Positions 1 through 8,027 of a DNA stretch of 64,000 bases are shown here, piece after piece; positions within the stretch are counted from its first letter, which is position 1; each line of letters opens with the position of its first letter. This DNA comes from Winogradskya consettensis (GTDB taxonomy: Bacteria; Actinomycetota; Actinomycetes; Mycobacteriales; Micromonosporaceae): assembly GCF_018332715.1 (NCBI RefSeq), contig NZ_BOQP01000046.1, positions 62,001-126,000 of the forward strand. The letters are read 5' to 3'. The notes below the pieces were generated by a model that did not search any database, was not told the DNA's origin, and worked only from the letters and a program-made list of their open reading frames with translations. The position numbers and the translations under genes were made by a program.

Positions 1-475
1 AGAGTTGCCAGCTGGCTGAGGCGATCAGAGCGCCGAGGACGAACCAGATGCCGCCGCCCTCGCTGCCGCGGCCGAGGACCAGGGCGGCGAAGTACACGAT
101 TGTCATCGGGTTGAGCAGGGTTAGAGCGAGGATCGCCAGGTACGCCCCGAGCGCCGTGGTCTGCTTCGTCTCGCGGACGGTGGTGCCGGGGTGCAGGGCT
201 GAGAAGGTGGTGTGGGTGGCCAGGGCGAGCAGGGCGGCGGCGGCGAGCCAGCGCAGGGGAGTGGCGATCGGGGTGATGGCGCCGGCGAGGGCCGCGCCGC
301 CCAGGACCGCCAGGGCTGCGTAGATGCCGTCCGCGGTGGCTGCTCCGAGGCCCGCTGCCGCTCCGACCTTGAAAGACGTGCGGGCGCTGAGGCCGGCGAT
401 CAGAATCCCGATGGCTCCGACCGGGACCGCCACGCCATAACCGGCGATCACCCCGGACCACAAAGAGCCGATCAT
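1..475 (-). CDS. LysE/RhtB-family exporter (3' end outside window)
   Basis: Reading right to left from an ATG at 475 gives an open frame to the window edge: an N-terminal membrane span, then the LysE-type pattern G-x-A-V-P-V-G-A-I-G followed by repeated glycines and A-D-G-I-Y. That region is diagnostic of LysE/RhtB amino-acid and metabolite exporters of the plasma membrane. Later hydrophobic stretches and the N-P-M-T-I-x-Y-F motif (usual form NPK) also fit. About 158 codons are visible of a family that is usually 200-215 residues, so the C-terminus lies outside. The Lys of the NPK motif is Met here. Substrate cannot be told from sequence. Confidence 0.8.
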   Translation of the reverse strand, partial: MIGSLWSGVIAGYGVAVPVGAIGILIAGLSARTSFKVGAAAGLGAATADGIYAALAVLGGAALAGAITPIATPLRWLAAAALLALATHTTFSALHPGTTVRETKQTTALGAYLAILALTLLNPMTIVYFAALVLGRGSEGGGIWFVLGALIASASWQL

Positions 476-536
476 GACACGGGTACGCACGCCGCCCGGC
501 CGCCGTCGCAACGCTGCTTCCACGAAACCGCACCCA

Positions 537-596
537 GCGCCGTCCGACCCGGCGCCGTCCGACCCGGCGCCGTCCGACCCAGCGCAGCCCGACCCG
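537..596. repeat. 15-bp tandem repeat, 4 copies
   Basis: Four consecutive copies of GCGCCGTCCGACCCG; the first two are exact, the third differs at its last base and the fourth (GCGCAGCCCGACCCG) at two. The repeat lies about 60 bp upstream of the exporter start codon, so it could sit in its promoter or leader region. Confidence 0.8.
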
Positions 597-774
597 GAGC
601 GGGACAGGTGAGGGTGGTGCGGGCCGTGGCTCTGGGTGACGTCGTGGTGATCACGCCGACAGCATGAGTCGTCGCGGCGGAGGGTCGCCACCGATTTCCG
701 GGCCGGCTCGGCAGGCCGGAGCGGGGGTGGTTTGTGGCTTTTCGGGGTGAGGTTGGCCACTTACTCAGAATGAA

Positions 775-822
775 GGGCCCGGGGATCCGGTTTGGAGCGC
801 CAGCTCCTGGATCCTCGGGCCC
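775..822 (-). terminator. Nested stem-loop, likely terminator of the zinc peptidase
   Basis: Arms GGGCCCGGGGATCC (775-788) and GGATCCTCGGGCCC (809-822) pair at 13 of 14 positions. A second stem GGAGC/GCTCC with a GCCA loop sits inside. It lies about 75 bp past the zinc peptidase stop codon. There is no U-tract, as is common for actinobacterial terminators. Confidence 0.6.
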
Positions 823-897
823 GGCCTCGGCGGGAGCGACGGTCCGTCACCCACCACCGAGCTACGACATCCTGATTGTGACGTTGATTCTTGTTTT

Positions 898-1785
898 CTA
901 GACCGCGCCGGCTTTGAAGGTGTCGCAGTTCTTCGGGGTGCCGCTGTTGTAGCCCTCGCTGAACCATTTTTGGCGCTGGGCGCTGGTGCCGTGGGTGAAT
1001 TCGGCGGGGTTGACGGTGCCGCCGCTCTTTTTCTGGAGGGTGTCGTCGCCGATCTGGCCGGCGGTGTCGATTCCCTGCTTGATGTCGTCGGCGGTGATGC
1101 TCTTGAAGATTTTCTGACCGCTGCCGTCGTCGGTGCCGGTGGCGTTCTTGGCCCAGACGCCGGCGTAGCAGTCGGCCTGGAGTTCGAGTTTGACCGATCC
1201 GGCGTTGGTGCCGCCGGTTTCCTGGCCTGCGAGATCCTGGATGTGGTGGCCGTACTCGTGCGCGAGAACGTACGGCTGTGCGAACTCGCCAGGCGCTCCC
1301 AGCTGCTGTGACAGGACCTCGTAGAACGTCAGGTCGATGTAGACCTTGTCGTCGGCGGGGCAGTAGAACGGGCCGACGCCCGAGTCGGCGGCGCCGCATT
1401 TGGTCTGGACCTGGCCGGAGAAGAAGTCGGTTTTCGACGGCTCGTACTTGCCGTTGAAGTATTGCGGGTACGCGTCGGTCCAGTAGTCCTGGATCGAGTT
1501 GACGTAGAGCACGTTGCGGCATTCGAGTTGCTTGATGGCGTCCGACTGGGAGCATTTCTCGGACAGCGCGGTGTTGTCGGCAGGTTTGCTCGAGCTGCTG
1601 CCGCCGCCGAGGTTGTTGATGCCGAAGTAGCCACCGACGAGCGCGATCAGAACGGTCACGACGATGCCGACGAGGCCTCCGCCGCCGATCGGCAGGCCGC
1701 CTAGTCCGCCGCCTCCGCCGCCGCCCGAGGAACGCTCGTCGTCGATCTGGCTCGTGTCGATGCGGGCGTTCTCGTTGAGTTCCAT
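898..1785 (-). CDS. Neutral zinc metallopeptidase, YpfJ/KPN_02809 family
   Basis: A 295-residue protein with a short acidic, glycine-rich N-terminus, one membrane segment (about residues 48-70) and an extracytoplasmic zinc-peptidase domain. The H-E-Y-G-H-H motif supplies two zinc histidines and the catalytic glutamate; the downstream L-E-L-Q-A-D-C-Y-A-G-V-W supplies the third-ligand region. Several cysteines suggest disulfides outside the membrane. The ATG at 1785 was chosen because a GGGAGGA ribosome site sits just upstream and the protein then starts M-E-L-N-E-N, typical of the family; the longer frame to 2124 has no family match. Substrates of the family are not established. Divergent from the ABC-F gene. 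Confidence 0.88.
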   Translation of the reverse strand: MELNENARIDTSQIDDERSSGGGGGGGLGGLPIGGGGLVGIVVTVLIALVGGYFGINNLGGGSSSSKPADNTALSEKCSQSDAIKQLECRNVLYVNSIQDYWTDAYPQYFNGKYEPSKTDFFSGQVQTKCGAADSGVGPFYCPADDKVYIDLTFYEVLSQQLGAPGEFAQPYVLAHEYGHHIQDLAGQETGGTNAGSVKLELQADCYAGVWAKNATGTDDGSGQKIFKSITADDIKQGIDTAGQIGDDTLQKKSGGTVNPAEFTHGTSAQRQKWFSEGYNSGTPKNCDTFKAGAV

Positions 1786-1842
1786 CCAGTCCTCCCGGGC
1801 GTGTGTCGCCGTTCTTACCCGGTGATCTTCCCGGCTAATCGG

Positions 1843-1873
1843 TTGGGAGCTCGCAGGGGGCAGCCGGTACAAT
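1843..1873 (+). promoter_or_regulatory. Candidate promoter for the ABC-F gene
   Basis: A good -10 hexamer TACAAT (1868-1873) with TTGGGA (1843-1848) 19 bp upstream. It would give a leader of about 110 nt before the ATG at 1991, long enough to hold regulatory structure. Placed by eye only. Confidence 0.4.
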
Positions 1874-1990
1874 CGTTGGGTGCTGCTCTGCGAAGGCTGA
1901 CCTGCCCCGCGCCGAACCGGAATTCTTCCGTCGTCCGGCGCGTTCGTGTGCCTGAGCCAGCCTTCTTCCCGAGAGCGAGAGCCTTCCCCC

Positions 1991-3595
1991 ATGATTACCG
2001 CCACTGGACTCGAACTGCGTGCCGGGTCCCGGATCCTGATCTCCCCGACGACGCTGCGGGTGCAGGCCGGTGACCGGATCGGCCTGGTCGGCCGCAACGG
2101 CGCCGGGAAGACGACGACGCTCAAGGTCCTGGCCGGCGAGGGCTCGCCCTACGCCGGTGAGGTCACCCGCACGAGCGAGGTCGGCTACCTCCCGCAGGAC
2201 CCGCGCACCGGCGACCTGAGCGTCACCGCCCGCGACCGGGTGCTGTCGGCGCGGGGGCTCGACACGATCCTCGCGGAGATGCAGAAGCTCGAGGTGGAGC
2301 TCGAGGAGAGCGCCGACGAGAAGCTGATCCGCCGCTACGGCGTGCTGGAGGACCAGTTCTCCAGCCTCGGTGGGTATGCCGCCGAGGCCGAGGCCGCCCG
2401 GATCTGCTCCAACCTGGGGCTGCCCGACCGCGCGCTGGCCCAGACGATCGGCACCCTCTCCGGCGGTCAGCGCCGCCGGATCGAGCTGGCCCGGATCCTC
2501 TTCCAGAATTCGGGGCAGAACGGCAAGGGCATCCTGCTGCTCGACGAACCCACCAACCACCTCGACCACGACTCCATCACCTGGCTGCGCGGCTACATCG
2601 CCAACCACAAGGGCGGCCTGATCGTGATCAGCCACGACGTCGAGCTGCTCGACGCCGTGGTCAACCGGGTCTGGTATCTCGACGCCAACCGGTCCGTGGT
2701 CGACATGTACAACCTGGGCTGGAAGGCCTACCTCGAGTCCCGTGAGACCGACGAGCGCCGCCGTCGCCGTGAGCGGGCCAACGCCGAGAAGAAGGCCGGT
2801 GCCCTGATGGCGCAGGCCGACAAGATGCGCGCGAAGGCCACCAAGACCGTCGCCGCGCAGAACATGGCGAAGCGCGCGGAGAAGCTGCTCGGTGGTCTCG
2901 AGGAGGTCCGCAGCTCCGACAAGGTGGCGAAGGTCCGCTTCCCGAGCCCGGCGCCCTGCGGCAAGACCCCGCTGACCGCCCAGGGGCTGTCGAAGTCCTA
3001 CGGTTCGCTGGAGATCTTCACCGACGTCGACGTGGCGGTCGACCGGGGCTCGCGGGTCGCGATCCTGGGCCTCAACGGCGCCGGCAAGACGACTCTGTTG
3101 CGCATTCTGGGTGGCCACCTTCAGTCGGACACCGGTGAGGTACGCCCGGGGCACGGTCTGCGGCTCGGCTACTACGCCCAGGAGCACGAGACCCTCGACG
3201 TCGACCGCTCGATCCTCGACCACATGCGCAGCGCCGCGTCGGAGCAGACCGACACCGAGCTGCGCAAGATCCTCGGCGCGTTCCTGTTCTCCGGTGACGA
3301 CGTCGACAAGCCGGCCGGTGTGCTCTCCGGCGGCGAGAAGACCCGGCTCGCGCTGGCGACCCTGGTGTGTTCCGGCGCCAACGTGCTGCTGCTCGACGAG
3401 CCCACGAACAACCTCGACCCGGTGAGCCGCGAGCAGGTGCTCGACGCGATCGCCAATTACCCGGGCGCGATCGTACTCGTCACCCACGACGCAGGTGCCG
3501 TACAGGCATTGAAGCCGGACCGCGCGATTCTGCTGCCCGACGGCGACGAGGACGCGTGGAGCGACGATCTGCTGGAGCTCGTCGAACTCGCGTGA
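1991..3595 (+). CDS. ABC-F family ATPase (ribosome-associated type)
   Basis: A 534-residue soluble protein with two ABC domains and no membrane domain. The first has Walker A G-R-N-G-A-G-K-T-T (34-42), signature L-S-G-G-Q (156-160) and Walker B I-L-L-L-D-E-P (181-187). The second has Walker A G-L-N-G-A-G-K-T-T (360-368) and L-S-G-G-E-K. Between them lies a charged, helical P-site-tRNA-interaction-motif linker (about 240-320) rich in Arg, Glu and Lys. ABC-F proteins bind the ribosomal E site and act as translation factors or ribosome-protection proteins. It resembles mycobacterial Rv1473. The ATG at 1991 is preferred to an upstream in-frame codon because the ABC domain starts at once. Which ABC-F subgroup it belongs to is not resolved. 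Confidence 0.9.
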   Translation: MITATGLELRAGSRILISPTTLRVQAGDRIGLVGRNGAGKTTTLKVLAGEGSPYAGEVTRTSEVGYLPQDPRTGDLSVTARDRVLSARGLDTILAEMQKLEVELEESADEKLIRRYGVLEDQFSSLGGYAAEAEAARICSNLGLPDRALAQTIGTLSGGQRRRIELARILFQNSGQNGKGILLLDEPTNHLDHDSITWLRGYIANHKGGLIVISHDVELLDAVVNRVWYLDANRSVVDMYNLGWKAYLESRETDERRRRRERANAEKKAGALMAQADKMRAKATKTVAAQNMAKRAEKLLGGLEEVRSSDKVAKVRFPSPAPCGKTPLTAQGLSKSYGSLEIFTDVDVAVDRGSRVAILGLNGAGKTTLLRILGGHLQSDTGEVRPGHGLRLGYYAQEHETLDVDRSILDHMRSAASEQTDTELRKILGAFLFSGDDVDKPAGVLSGGEKTRLALATLVCSGANVLLLDEPTNNLDPVSREQVLDAIANYPGAIVLVTHDAGAVQALKPDRAILLPDGDEDAWSDDLLELVELA

Positions 3596-4125
3596 GTAGG
3601 CCCTGAGTAGGCCCTATTGCCCATTCGGCTGAGTAATTCCGGCTGGGTAGATCCAGAATCATCGGCATCGTCAGTTGTCAACAGGTGCCCACACAGACAG
3701 TGCGACATGTGCCCGGCACTGGTCACAGCGCAACCGCATCCGGGCGCCCTGCCTACGTGGCAGGGTGCCCGTTCGGGCAGTGGATCGAGCCCCAAAGTGA
3801 GGGTTTGATGCACTCTGAGTGACATCGTTGTCGGACCGCCAACAAGATGATGTTTGTGCAGGTCATCCTGGCTTGATCGAAGTCGAACAGTGCCGTCCGC
3901 CGCCGCTATACGCATGCCGCGGAAAGGCTCCCACCCGGAACTAAACACGACCGAACGGGCTCGCGCCTCATCTGTCTGACATTGATGAGCATGGTCATCG
4001 TCGGGTTCCTGACACTGATAAATGGGCACGTTCACTAAGCCGAGATGCCTAGCGCATGATCGTTGGAGGCGGTCTAATAGGTGGGACCGTATCGAACCGC
4101 ACAGTCTGGGACGTGAGGATTCAAC
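3596..4125. other. 530-bp intergenic region
   Basis: No gene supported. The DNA is noticeably less GC-rich than its surroundings in parts, with no open frame showing actinobacterial third-position bias. It contains the paired hairpins at 3747-3778 and presumably the promoter of the small HTH gene near its right end. Confidence 0.6.
3747..3778 (+). terminator. Two adjacent hairpins, possible ABC-F terminator
   Basis: CCCTGCC/GGCAGGG (3747-3753 and 3759-3765, 5-nt loop) is followed directly by the small palindrome GCCCGTTCGGGC (3767-3778). They lie about 150 bp after the ABC-F stop. No U-tract follows, so the terminator role is inference. Confidence 0.4.
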
Positions 4126-4353
4126 ATGGCAGCCACCGGCACAGCCACCAGCACTGAGAAGGGTCGTCGAATCGTCGGCAGCGAGCGGCAGACTCTCGCC
4201 AAGGACCTGGTGAAGCGTTACACCTCCGGAGAGAGCATTCGCGCGCTGGCGGCCTCGACCGGCCGCTCCTACGGATTCGTGCACCGCGTGCTCACCGAGT
4301 CCGGCGTGCAACTGCGCCAGCGGGGCGGCGCCCGCCGCCGCAAGAAGGCGTGA
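4126..4353 (+). CDS. Small HTH DNA-binding protein, Gbn/Rv1473A-like
   Basis: A basic 75-residue protein. Its middle (about 25-60) is a helix-turn-helix of the resolvase HTH_7 type: L-V-K-R-Y-T-S-G-E-S-I-R-A-L-A, then S-T-G-R-S-Y-G-F-V-H-R-V-L as recognition helix. The C-terminus ends in a run of Arg and Lys. It closely resembles the small conserved actinobacterial protein described in Streptomyces as the GATC-binding nucleoid-associated protein Gbn (SCO1839), and probably Rv1473A of mycobacteria; this is from memory of the families. Its GTGA stop overlaps the start of the crotonase gene, implying coupled translation. Position between an ABC-F and a crotonase gene is the conserved context. 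Confidence 0.8.
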   Translation: MAATGTATSTEKGRRIVGSERQTLAKDLVKRYTSGESIRALAASTGRSYGFVHRVLTESGVQLRQRGGARRRKKA

Positions 4354-5129
4354 CGACCAGCGCAGCCTCTACCTACGAGGCCGGAATTCGCTACTCACAG
4401 GACGGGCCGGTGGCGTCAGTGACGCTTGACCGGCCCGATGTCCTCAATGCGCAGACACCGGCCATGTGGGCCGAGCTGGGCAACATTTCGCGGAAATTAC
4501 CGGGTGACGTGCGAGTCGTCATTGTCCGCGGTGAGGGGCGCGCCTTTTCCGCCGGACTCGACTTGTCGGTGGCGCGCGGTGAGGGCGATTCCTCGCTCGC
4601 CGAGTTGGCTCGCTTGTCACCGGAAGAGAGTGCCGATCGGATTGCCGGGTTCCAGGATGCATTCACCTGGTTACGACGTCCCTCTCTCATCACCATCGCG
4701 GCGGTCCAGGGACATGCCATCGGCGCCGGATTCCAGCTCGCACTGAACTGCGACATGCGAGTGCTCGCGGATGACGCGCGGTTCTCGATGGCCGAGGTGA
4801 CCCTCGGGCTGGTGCCGGACCTCGGTGGCACCAAACGCCTCACCGAGCTGGTCGGGCCGTCGCGGGCCCTGGAGATCTGCGTCACCGGCCGCCGGTTGCC
4901 GGCGGACGAGGCCGATCGGCTCGGCCTGGCCACCACCGTCGTGCCCCGCGACGAGCTGGATGCCACGGTGCGCGACCTGACCGCCGCTGTCCTGGCCGCA
5001 CCCGCCGGGGCCGTCGCCGAGATCAAGGCGCTGCTCGCGGGCGCCGTCACCCGTTCCTACGACGATCAGGACCGGGCCGAGCGGGAAGCGCAGACCCGTC
5101 GCCTGCGCGACCTCGCCGGCCTGGAATAG
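4350..5129 (+). CDS. Enoyl-CoA hydratase/isomerase (crotonase) family protein
   Basis: A 259-residue crotonase-fold protein starting at GTG 4350, overlapping the HTH gene by four bases. The oxyanion-hole motifs A-F-S-A-G-L-D and A-I-G-A-G are present, and L-G-L-V-P-D-L-G-G-T matches the second active-site loop. In true enoyl-CoA hydratases a glutamate follows the second oxyanion glycines; here that position is Gln (G-A-G-F-Q-L-A). The second glutamate position is retained (M-A-E-V-T-L-G), and an Asp sits in V-P-D-L-G-G-T, as in several isomerase branches. Hydration activity is therefore doubtful; isomerase or another acyl-CoA reaction is as likely. It resembles mycobacterial EchA12 in neighbourhood. 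Confidence 0.82.
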   Translation: MTTSAASTYEAGIRYSQDGPVASVTLDRPDVLNAQTPAMWAELGNISRKLPGDVRVVIVRGEGRAFSAGLDLSVARGEGDSSLAELARLSPEESADRIAGFQDAFTWLRRPSLITIAAVQGHAIGAGFQLALNCDMRVLADDARFSMAEVTLGLVPDLGGTKRLTELVGPSRALEICVTGRRLPADEADRLGLATTVVPRDELDATVRDLTAAVLAAPAGAVAEIKALLAGAVTRSYDDQDRAEREAQTRRLRDLAGLE

Positions 5130-5161
5130 GAACACCCGGGCGGCTCCGGAAGTTGTCATAC

Positions 5162-5186
5162 CCGGCAGGCAGACTGTGCCTGCCGG
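5162..5186 (+). terminator. Perfect 10-bp stem-loop after the crotonase gene
   Basis: CCGGCAGGCA and TGCCTGCCGG pair perfectly around a GACTG loop, 32 bp after the crotonase stop and 36 bp before the ABC transporter start. It may terminate the first operon, or act in the leader of the second. No U-tract. Confidence 0.65.
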
Positions 5187-5221
5187 TTACGACACCCCCG
5201 GAGGTGAACGAGGTGGGACCC

Positions 5222-7153
5222 ATGTCCAGCAGCTCCAACTGGACGATGCTGCGCTCGATCCAGAACTCCGAGCGGGTGAACAAGCACGAGGTCCCCAAGG
5301 GCACCACCCGGCGGATCCTGCGCTTCGCCGAGCCCTATCGGCGTGACATCACGGTCTTCCTGATCACCGTGGTCGTCGCCGCCGGGATCGGCGTGGCCAC
5401 CCCGGTGCTCGCCGGGCACGTCATCAACACCATCACCGCGGGCGGGCCGGACGCCGCCGCCACGATCGTCCGGCTCGCGCTCACCATCGCCGTGCTCGCC
5501 GTCGTCGACGCGCTGCTCTCCCTGGCCCAGCGGTGGTATTCCGCCCGCATCGGCGAGGGCATCATCCTCGACCTGCGCACACGCGTGTTCGACCACGTGC
5601 AGCGGATGCCGCTGCAGTTCTTCACCCGCACCCAGACGGGCGCGCTCGTGAGCCGGCTCAACAACGACGTGACGGGTGCGCAACGCGCGTTCACCTCGAC
5701 ACTGTCCGGTGTGGTCAGCAACGTCATCCAGCTCGTGCTCACCGCGGCGGTGATGTTCAGCCTGTCCTGGCAGATCACCGTGCTGTCGCTCGTGATGCTG
5801 CCGCTGTTCATCATTCCGGCGCGCCGGGTCGGCAAGCGCCTCGCCGAGATCACCCGGGAGTCCTACAACCTCGACGCCCAGATGAACGCGACGATGACCG
5901 AGCGCTTCAACGTCTCGGGCGCCCTGCTCGTCAAGCTCTTCGGCCGCCCCGACGTCGAGGCCGGCCGCTTCGGTGAGCGGGCCGGCCGGGTCCGCGACAT
6001 CGGCGTGCAACAGGCCATGTTCTCCCGCACGTTCTTCGTCGCGATGCTGCTGGTCGCCTCGCTGGCCCAGGCCCTCACCTACGGCCTCGGCGGCTGGCTC
6101 GCCGTCACGGGCAGCGTCACCGCCGGCACGGTCGTCACCCTGGCGCTGCTGCTCAGCCGGCTCTACGGCCCGCTCACCGCGCTCAGCAACGTGCGCGTCG
6201 ACGTGATGAGCGCCCTGGTCTCCTTCGACCGCGTCTTCGAGGTCCTCGACCTCAAGCCCGGCATCGAGGAGAAGCCCGGCGCGGTCGCGATCGCCCCCGG
6301 CGCCGGCCGCATCGAGTTCCGCGACGTGCACTTCCGCTACCCCAGCGCCGACGAGGTCTCCCTGGCCACCCTCGAGGACGTGGTCGCCCTCGACCGCACC
6401 GAGAACGCCCCGGTCCTGCGCGGCGTCGACTTCACCGTCGAGCCGGGCCAGATGGTCGCCCTGGTCGGCCCGTCCGGCGCGGGCAAGTCGACCACCTCCA
6501 TGCTCGTCGCCCGCGTCTACGACGCGACCGAGGGCGCCGTGAAGATCGGCGGCATCGACGTCCGCGACGCCACCCTCGACTCCCTGCGCGACACCATCGG
6601 CGTCGTCACCCAGGATTCCCACCTCTTCCACGAGACCATCGCGGAAAACCTCCGCTACGCCCGCCCCGAGGCCACCGACGACGAGATGTGGGAGGCGCTG
6701 CGGGCAGCCCAGGTCGCCGACCTCGTCCGCTCCCTGCCGCTGGGCCTGGACACCGTCGTGGGCGAGCGCGGCCACCGCTTCTCCGGCGGCGAGAAGCAGC
6801 GCATCGCCATCGCCCGCATCCTGCTCAAACACCCCTCGATCGTCATCCTCGACGAAGCCACCGCCCACCTCGACAGCGAATCCGAGGCGGCCGTCCAGCG
6901 CGCCCTCTCAGTCGCCCTCCAGGGCCGCACCGCCCTGGTGATCGCCCACCGCCTCTCCACGGTCCGAGCCGCCGACCTCATCCTCGTCCTCGACCACGGC
7001 CGCATCGTCGAACGAGGCCGCCATCATGACCTGGTCGCGGCAGGCGGGCTGTACGCCGAGCTCTACCGCACCCAGTTCGCCGACAGCACACCGCTGATCC
7101 CATCCGATGTGGAACCGATCGTCCTCGCGGTCCCGGAGAAGATCGAGCCCTAG
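5222..7153 (+). CDS. ABC transporter half-exporter (TMD-NBD fusion)
   Basis: A 643-residue type-I (ABCB-like) half-transporter. Residues about 35-330 form the six-helix membrane domain; 360-600 the nucleotide-binding domain with Walker A G-P-S-G-A-G-K-S-T (416-424), Q-loop V-T-Q-D-S-H, signature F-S-G-G-E (520-524) and Walker B V-I-L-D-E-A-T (541-547), followed by the H-loop I-A-H-R-L-S. It should work as a homodimer exporting lipids, peptides or drugs; nothing nearby identifies the substrate. The ATG at 5222 follows a strong AGGTGG site; the 15 bases ending in this ATG (5210-5224) recur exactly before a short ORF at 22200. A 13-residue insertion (about 378-396) precedes the Walker A region. 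Confidence 0.9.
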   Translation: MSSSSNWTMLRSIQNSERVNKHEVPKGTTRRILRFAEPYRRDITVFLITVVVAAGIGVATPVLAGHVINTITAGGPDAAATIVRLALTIAVLAVVDALLSLAQRWYSARIGEGIILDLRTRVFDHVQRMPLQFFTRTQTGALVSRLNNDVTGAQRAFTSTLSGVVSNVIQLVLTAAVMFSLSWQITVLSLVMLPLFIIPARRVGKRLAEITRESYNLDAQMNATMTERFNVSGALLVKLFGRPDVEAGRFGERAGRVRDIGVQQAMFSRTFFVAMLLVASLAQALTYGLGGWLAVTGSVTAGTVVTLALLLSRLYGPLTALSNVRVDVMSALVSFDRVFEVLDLKPGIEEKPGAVAIAPGAGRIEFRDVHFRYPSADEVSLATLEDVVALDRTENAPVLRGVDFTVEPGQMVALVGPSGAGKSTTSMLVARVYDATEGAVKIGGIDVRDATLDSLRDTIGVVTQDSHLFHETIAENLRYARPEATDDEMWEALRAAQVADLVRSLPLGLDTVVGERGHRFSGGEKQRIAIARILLKHPSIVILDEATAHLDSESEAAVQRALSVALQGRTALVIAHRLSTVRAADLILVLDHGRIVERGRHHDLVAAGGLYAELYRTQFADSTPLIPSDVEPIVLAVPEKIEP

Positions 7154-8027
7154 ACCGGCGGTCCCGCTCCCGCCTGCTGTCGCGCCGCGTCGCCGCCGCC
7201 CCGTTCGGGCTGTGCCGTGGCGGGTCGGGCTGCGCAGTCCCGAGTCGGGCTGTGCCGTGCCGGGTCGGGATGCGCAGTCCCGGGTCACGCTGCGCTGCCC
7301 CGGGCCACGCAGGGTTGGGCCGCCCCGGGAGCTCTGCGCCCCGCGGGGTCGCGCCCCGCTGTCTTGCCCTGCCGCGTGCCGCGTTGCACTGCGCCGCGTT
7401 GCACTGCGCCGCGTTGCACTGCGCCGCGTTGCACTGCGCCGCGTTGCACTGCGCCGGGTCGCGTTGGTCTGCGTTGCCCTGTGCTGTGCCGTGCCGTGCC
7501 GCGCCGCGTTGCGCCTATTCCGCCCCGCCCTGCGCCGGGTCGCGTTGCCCTGTGCCGCGTTGCCCCGGCCTATTCCGCCCCGTCCTGCGCCGGGTCGCGT
7601 TGCCCTGTGCCGCGTTACCCCGGCCTGCGCCGCCCCGCCCTGCGCCGGGTCGCGTTGCCCTGTGCCTGCGCCGCGTTGCCCTCCTCCGGGTTGCGTTGCC
7701 CTGCGCCGCCCCGCCCTATGCCGCGTTGCCCCGCCCCGCGCCGCGCCGCGCTGCCCTACGCCGCCCCGCGCCGCCCTGGCCTACGCCGGGTCGCGTTGCC
7801 CTGCTCTGCGCCGCCCCGCCCAGTGCCGTGCGGCCCTGCCGTGCGCCGTGCGGCCCTGCCGTGCGCCGTGCGGCCCTGCCTTCCCGCCCTGCCGCCCTGC
7901 TGTGCGCCGTGCCGCCCTGCTGTGCGCCGTGCCGCTCTGCTGTGCGCCGTGCCGTCCTGGCCGGCGTCGTGCCGCGAGGTGCGGGACTGGGTGGGGTGCA
8001 GTTGTTGTGGATTGCGAGGTGCGGGGC
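7154..8027. repeat. Low-complexity block, open in all three forward frames
   Basis: This 874-bp stretch between the ABC transporter and a TetR gene is made of degenerate short words built from GCGCCG, GTTGC and CCTGC. Five exact tandem copies of GCGTTGCACTGCGCC lie at 7381-7455; longer imperfect duplications (units ending CCGGGTCGCGTTGCCCTG) fill 7520-7810, and CCGTGCGGCCCTG-type copies fill 7820-7960. Because the words are multiples of three and lack stop triplets, all three forward frames stay open, giving Arg/Ala/Pro/Cys-rich translations. None looks like a protein. I regard it as a non-coding expansion. Confidence 0.75.

Larger units (their letters stand above)
476..897. other. Intergenic region with tandem repeat and hairpin
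   Basis: No credible gene. The reading frames crossing it have no family resemblance and follow a repeat. It holds a 15-bp tandem repeat (537-596) next to the exporter start and a long hairpin (775-822) downstream of the zinc peptidase; otherwise nothing recognised. Confidence 0.6.

Noticed and set aside
3457..4311. 284-codon minus-strand frame across the 3.6-4.1 kb gap
   Set aside because: Poor codon bias, and its ends lie inside two real genes; no family features.
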